DNA from: Monosporascus cannonballus
Taxonomy: Eukaryota; Ascomycota; Sordariomycetes; Xylariales
Direction: 5' to 3'
Assembly: GCA_004154925.1 (NCBI GenBank)
Contig: QJNS01000018.1
Location: 186,001 to 250,000, forward strand
Length of the DNA stretch: 64,000 bases
In this document: positions 59,071 to 64,000 of the stretch, one piece after another
Position numbering within the stretch: the stretch's first letter is position 1
How the letters are laid out: every line of letters starts with the position of its first letter
Translations under genes and position numbers: made by a program
Notes under the pieces: model-generated
What the model was told of the DNA's origin: nothing
Database searches by the model: none
What the model saw: only the letters and a program-made list of their open reading frames with translations

Positions 59071-62000
59071 AACGTCTTAACCAGGTCCATCGTATTCGTC
59101 AAATGCTTAAATAATTCCCATAAATTTTTTTCGTATAAATATCCTTTTTATTTAATTAGGTACTAAATCTTATTTTTGATTATTTTAAAATCCAGTATTC
59201 GTTTAACTTCGTATTCGTTATTATCGTTTTTTTCGATTTTTAAACTTATTTCTAAGGGGGCATTTTTAAGTACTGATTTAAGTAAAGAAATATGGAAAAC
59301 AGGGTGTATTTTTATATTTTTAAATAATGATAAACGGTAATTAATTTTGGAAATAACTTTATTAACCTTAAAAGGTTTAAATTTTTTAAAATTAAGCTTA
59401 TTATTAAATTTTTTCGTTTTAATCTGTAAAATATTTAAAGTTATATTTTGTTTTTGGCGTAACAGGTAAACCTTATTTCTTTTCGTTAAAATTAATCCTT
59501 TAATTTTTTTCTTATTATAATGCTAAACCATCCGTTATTACAGAAATCGCAATTCGTTTTAGAAACGCGCTTGGATTATTTTGATTTCTGTTATTAACGT
59601 CTTTACTTTTAAGGTAATTATAATAATTTTTGGTACCTTGTTAAACGGTTATTTAGGTCGTTTTATCTTTGCTTTATGTCCGTATATAGCTATATAAAAA
59701 AATACGCTTATATCCTCGTTAATAAATATATTATAAGCGATTTGTACTAATAATAAAAACTTTACCTAATTATTTTGTTAATAATTAACGTAACTTCGCA
59801 AGTATTGTTCCAAAATCTGGTTTAATTTTTCGGTTTAGCCGTCCGTTTAGGGATAATACGTTATTAAGAATTTAAGTTTAATATTAATTTATTTAAAAAA
59901 ATTAATACCAAATTTTGAAATAAATAACGTATTTCGGTTTAAAACGATCTTTTTAAATATCCCATGCTTATTAAGGTATTATCTAATAAAAACGTAAATT
60001 AATTATTCTGCCGTTACATTTCCTTTAAAAAGTAAAAAGTACCTATATTTAATAAGTTTATCAATAATTACCTATATTTTATCATATTTAATTCCAATAA
60101 CTAAGTTTTTAGATGGAAGTAAGCTAATAATAAAATCCTAAGCTATAATATTCCATACTTTATTAAAAATATCGGTAAATTATAATAACCCGTAAGGCTT
60201 ATAACGTATTACCTTAATCTTATTGCAAACGTTATAGTTCTTAATAATTATTTTAACTATACGGCGTAACTCAGGGAAATCGTATTTTTCTTGTAACTAT
60301 TAAATGGTTTTAAAGATTTTTTGGTATCCATACAATAAGTCTTTATGGAATTCCTTTATAAATTATTTTTATTAATCCTTAAGAACATAAATTTTACCAT
60401 AATATAATAATTAATCTTTGGGTTATTTTTTTAGTTACTAGATTTCCTTTTATTTTTCTATATTATAGGAATTCCGGAACCGTATTAAAAGTTCGGTAAT
60501 TAATTTTTTTACTATTTTACATAAATATATAGTTTTATCCTTATTATATTATAATATCTATATACTTTTTTTGGGAATTTTAGAATCGTAATTTCCTTTA
60601 CGATTAAGAATATCCGCTTAAATATTTTTTTTTCTTTTAATGTAATATATCTTAAAGTTAAATCTGGACAAAAAAATCTACCATTTTTCATATCGTTTAT
60701 TTAGTTTTTGGGCTTTTATAAATCGCGTAAAATTCTTATAATCAAAGTAAATATTGAAAAATTCTTTTATTCCGTTAAGGAAAAATTCCTATTCCTTAAA
60801 AGCATTAATAATTGCTAATAACTTTTTGTCGTAAATTTAATATTTGAATTCTATATTTCGGAATGCTTTAAAGTAATATGCCACTAGGTACCATTTGCCG
60901 TTATTTTTTTATTATTCCAGAATTACGCCTAGGGCGTATTTTGAGGCATCCGTTTTTAAACGTTTCTTCTTATTTGGGTTGGGCATTCTTACGATAAATC
61001 CACTGGTAATTACTTCTTTTAATTTTCGGAATACTTCCTTTATTTTCTTTGGAAGTTTAAATTCCTTTCCGATATATTCCTTAGTAATAAGTTTCGTCAA
61101 AAATCTAATTATATTTCCATATTCCTTAATTAGGCCGCATACATAACCCGTAAATCCTAGGATTTATCGGATATTTATAACGGTTGCCTTATTAGGGATG
61201 GGCCAGTCCTTAACTGCTTCCAATTTGGAACGTTAAATTTGAATTTGTCCTAATATAAAAATAAATCCCAAAAAATCCAATTTCTGGACGTGCCATATAT
61301 TTTTAATAAGGTTAATTCGAATATTGGTTTCGTCCAAAATTTTGAATACTTAAACGATATATTTCTTATGCTTTTTTAAAGTTTCGGAATAAATGAAAAT
61401 ATCGTCGAGATAAACAAATACGAATTTATCCAAAAATTATCGGAAGGTAATTATTACCAAACTTTGGAAACTGGCAGAAACATTAATAAGTCCTATAGGC
61501 ATTATTTTATATTCGTAAAATCCATATATTATCCTAAATGCCGTTTTCCATTTTTCTCTTTTGGCCATTTTGATACGGTAATAACCATTACGAAAATCAA
61601 GCGCCGTAAACCATTTAGCTTTGCTAACATTTTCCTTTAAGATATTTATAAAAATTAAAAAATATCCATTTTTGATCGTAATATTATTTAATTATTTATA
61701 ATTAATCATTTTTCGGTAAATAAAATTTCCATCCTTATTAATCCTTTATTTACTATCCTTGGTTTTTGGTACCATAAAAACTAAATATCCGGCAAGGAAA
61801 TTAAAAAATTAAATATATTCTTTTTTCAGATCTAATTATATACTTTTTTATAAAGCTCTTAACTTTTCTAAATTTATATAATAAATCTTATAAAATTTAG
61901 GATAATATCCTTTTTTAATAAATATTTAGTAATCCTATTAACCATATAACAGTAATTCATAATTTTCTTTATCTTTAAATAATTTCTTAAATCCTTAATA

Positions 62001-64000
62001 TTCCGGAAGTACCGTAAAAATCTAATTAGGAACCCGTACTTCCTTAATAACATAACAAATTTCTTAATTATTTTTATCTAATATTTCGTCCCAGGAAAAT
62101 ATTTGTTTTTTCTAATTAATCCGCAAATTACTAAAATAAAACCAAAGCATTCCTAAAATGATATTATATTTGGAGATGTCAGCGATATCCAATAAGACGT
62201 ATTCTTAATATCCTTAAATTTGCATTAGGAATTCTTCCGTTTCTCGAAAAACTTATTTATTTTCGTAAATAAATAAGCTGCCGTCCACCGTACGTAACTT
62301 GTAAAACTTTAATTTATATTTCCAGGAAGTCTGATATTTTTCTGCCGTTACAGGGGAAATAAAATTACTTTCGGTTCCGGAATTAATCATGGCCTTAAGT
62401 ATTTTGCCTTTATATCGAAAAAGGATCTTAATCTGGCTACGCGTTTCTTTCGTTGCCTTACATAAGGTCTTATCGATTGGGGCTTTTCGATACTTTACTT
62501 TCGAAGGCCTCTATAATTTTTTGATTTCTGATGGTTTCCGACCTAAGCAAGCTTTCATTCGCGAGCGTATTTGTATTAGGGCTTCAAAGTCGGGCTTTCT
62601 TCCTGGTTCGTCCTTAGGTTTTTCCGGGTCATGGGGTTAAAGAAGTAAATTTCCGAAGAAGGTGTTCTTATATCTAGGAACTTATGTTGGATGCAAAGTA
62701 TCGGGGAGTAACACAGGTATCCTTGCGATATGGCTTTCTGACTCCGTTCTGACTCGGGGTGTAAATAATAAAACTTAAGATATTCTGGCCATCGGGGAAT
62801 TTTAGTATATCGGCACTTATCGTTTGGTTCGGTAAAAGTCTCATTATTTTATCCGGGCCAAAAATTATTATCCTCTTTGGCTTTAAGATAAATAAAATAA
62901 TCGTCCTGGTAACAAGCAGTAAAATGTAAAAGGTCGTAAGGGTTTACCGATGGTGTTTTCTTGTAAATGGTGCATTTTGGGGGCTCACAGAGCTTTGGGG
63001 ACAACTATTTATAATTACTGGTATCTGGTCGAAACTAACCGTCCTCTATATGCATTTCATATTTCTAGGAGTCAAGGTAACACTGGCATCCTAGCCTTAT
63101 GGTTATTCTGGAAACCGTTTATCCTGGATAATACTTATAGGCCCTAACCTTAAAGTCCTGGCAAATAAAATAATTCTCGTACTTTAAGTTATCGTTCTGG
63201 ATTTAAATAATTATAGCGATAATGAATTCTGGCTGGAAAAAAGTCGAACTAATTTCTTTCTTTTCTTTTTCTGCCTTATTGTCGGTTTCTTATTCTGCCG
63301 CTCTGGCTTTCTTCTGGGATTAAGGAATCCTTCCTTTCTTAAAGTCCTTCCTGGCGGGGGAGCGACATTCGCTCTTAAAATGCCCCTTTTTGCCATAATT
63401 AAAACACTTTACTTTGGATTTGTTTTTCCTAGGCTTTTTCGAAACGGAGCTCGCTTTCTTTTAAGGCTTGCCCTTATCCTTTCTAATTCGGTTATTAAAA
63501 CTTTTTTTATTACGTCGTCTGCCGGTTCCTTTTTTTTCGAAATACCGATTAAAGGTTCGTCGGTCGGCAATAATAACCTTATCTGTATATTCTGCAAAAA
63601 ATTTAATCTTAAGTTCCATATATAGCTTATCTTTAACCTAAGGTTTTAGGCTATCGTAATAAAAATAAAATAACGCGCTTTTTAATAAATTAAAAATAGC
63701 TGCTAAACGGTTAAACTCGGTAATATACTTAAATGCTAATTTAATTTATTTAAAAAAGTATAACTGCTTAACCGCATATTATTTTTTATCGGAATCCCTA
63801 AATAAAGTTCGCATTTTTTCTTCAAAATTTCCATAATCGCTGAAAATATAATTAATAAAATCCGAAAATTCCTTTGGGTATTTTTCGAAGTAATCCGTTA
63901 AAATAAGTTCGAACCACTGGCATATTCGTCCAATTAGGAGCTGAAAAATGGCCATCATTTTCTGGTAATCCTCCGTCAAAGAATTTTTATAAAACTTAAG

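Larger units (their letters stand above)
57933..64000 (-). mobile_element. E4: Ty3/gypsy chromovirus, minus strand, cut by the window end
   Basis: The 3' LTR is at 57,933-58,349 (form B), inserted into E3 next to ATTAA (57,928-57,932); the 5' end lies outside. Order on the minus strand from the right: gag (EDYQKMMAIFQLL, 63,979 downward), zinc knuckle near 63,364-63,405 (CFNYGKKGHFKSEC, one cysteine changed to tyrosine), protease/RT linker, reverse transcriptase with VYLDDIFIY at about 61,390-61,430, integrase, and chromodomain remnant at about 59,150-59,215. It is the least damaged copy but still full of stops. Confidence 0.88.

Noticed and set aside
62389..62640. Plus-strand gene of 83 residues near the window end
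   Set aside because: It is antisense to E4 gag-pol and has no counterpart frame in the other copies, unlike the conserved antisense gene.

Overview
The window looks like nuclear DNA of a filamentous ascomycete (Pezizomycotina). Short spliceosomal introns (about 50-90 nt, GTAAGT/GTATGT donors, CTAAC-type branch points) interrupt typical fungal genes: an AA9 lytic polysaccharide monooxygenase, a kinesin, the EME1 nuclease subunit, THI4 with a fungal TPP riboswitch, an alkyltransferase-like protein, a HET-domain pseudogene and a CorA-like protein. A 26-kb AT-rich block full of C-to-T/G-to-A damaged retroelements shows the signature of repeat-induced point mutation (RIP). The exact genus cannot be told from the sequence.

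Layout. 1-10.8 kb is gene-poor. It holds a degenerate CorA-like gene (minus) carrying a 419-bp MITE with a perfect 8-bp target duplication, a damaged sphinganine C4-hydroxylase-like gene (minus), an intron-containing tRNA-Val(AAC), and long stretches where I recognise nothing. 10.8-13.9 kb carries the AA9 enzyme and an OB-fold-like conserved protein (both plus). 15.3-20.8 kb is a 1726-residue kinesin (minus) whose third intron contains an assembly gap between a poly-G and a poly-C tract. 20.8-26.2 kb is empty as far as I can see. 26.2-35 kb is the housekeeping block: EME1 (+), an F-box protein with a one-base homopolymer frameshift (+), THI4 with its riboswitch (-), an ATL/AGT-fold DNA repair protein (+), and a histidine phosphatase with a C-terminal PIP-box-like peptide and NLS (-). 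35.8-37.7 kb is a HET-domain pseudogene whose in-frame stops fit RIP.

From 37,739 to the end, everything is nested Ty3/gypsy chromovirus-type elements of one family. Reading insertion order from the target duplications: E3 (minus, oldest, 5' end outside the window) was hit by a solo LTR (TSD ATAAT), by three small GC-richer insertions, by E1 (plus, TSD GTTTG) and by E4 (minus, 5' end outside the window). E1 was itself split by E2 (plus, TSD TAATA). All are heavily mutated and non-coding today.

The most interesting signal is in these elements. All four copies carry the remains of the same extra gene, on the strand opposite to gag-pol, filling the gap between the chromodomain end of pol and the 3' LTR. 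Its protein has a C-x2-C-x6-C motif, a charged coiled-coil-like middle and a conserved basic C-terminus ending in GFWR. The same family also has two LTR forms that share the TATA-to-3'-end part but have unrelated 5' (U3) halves.
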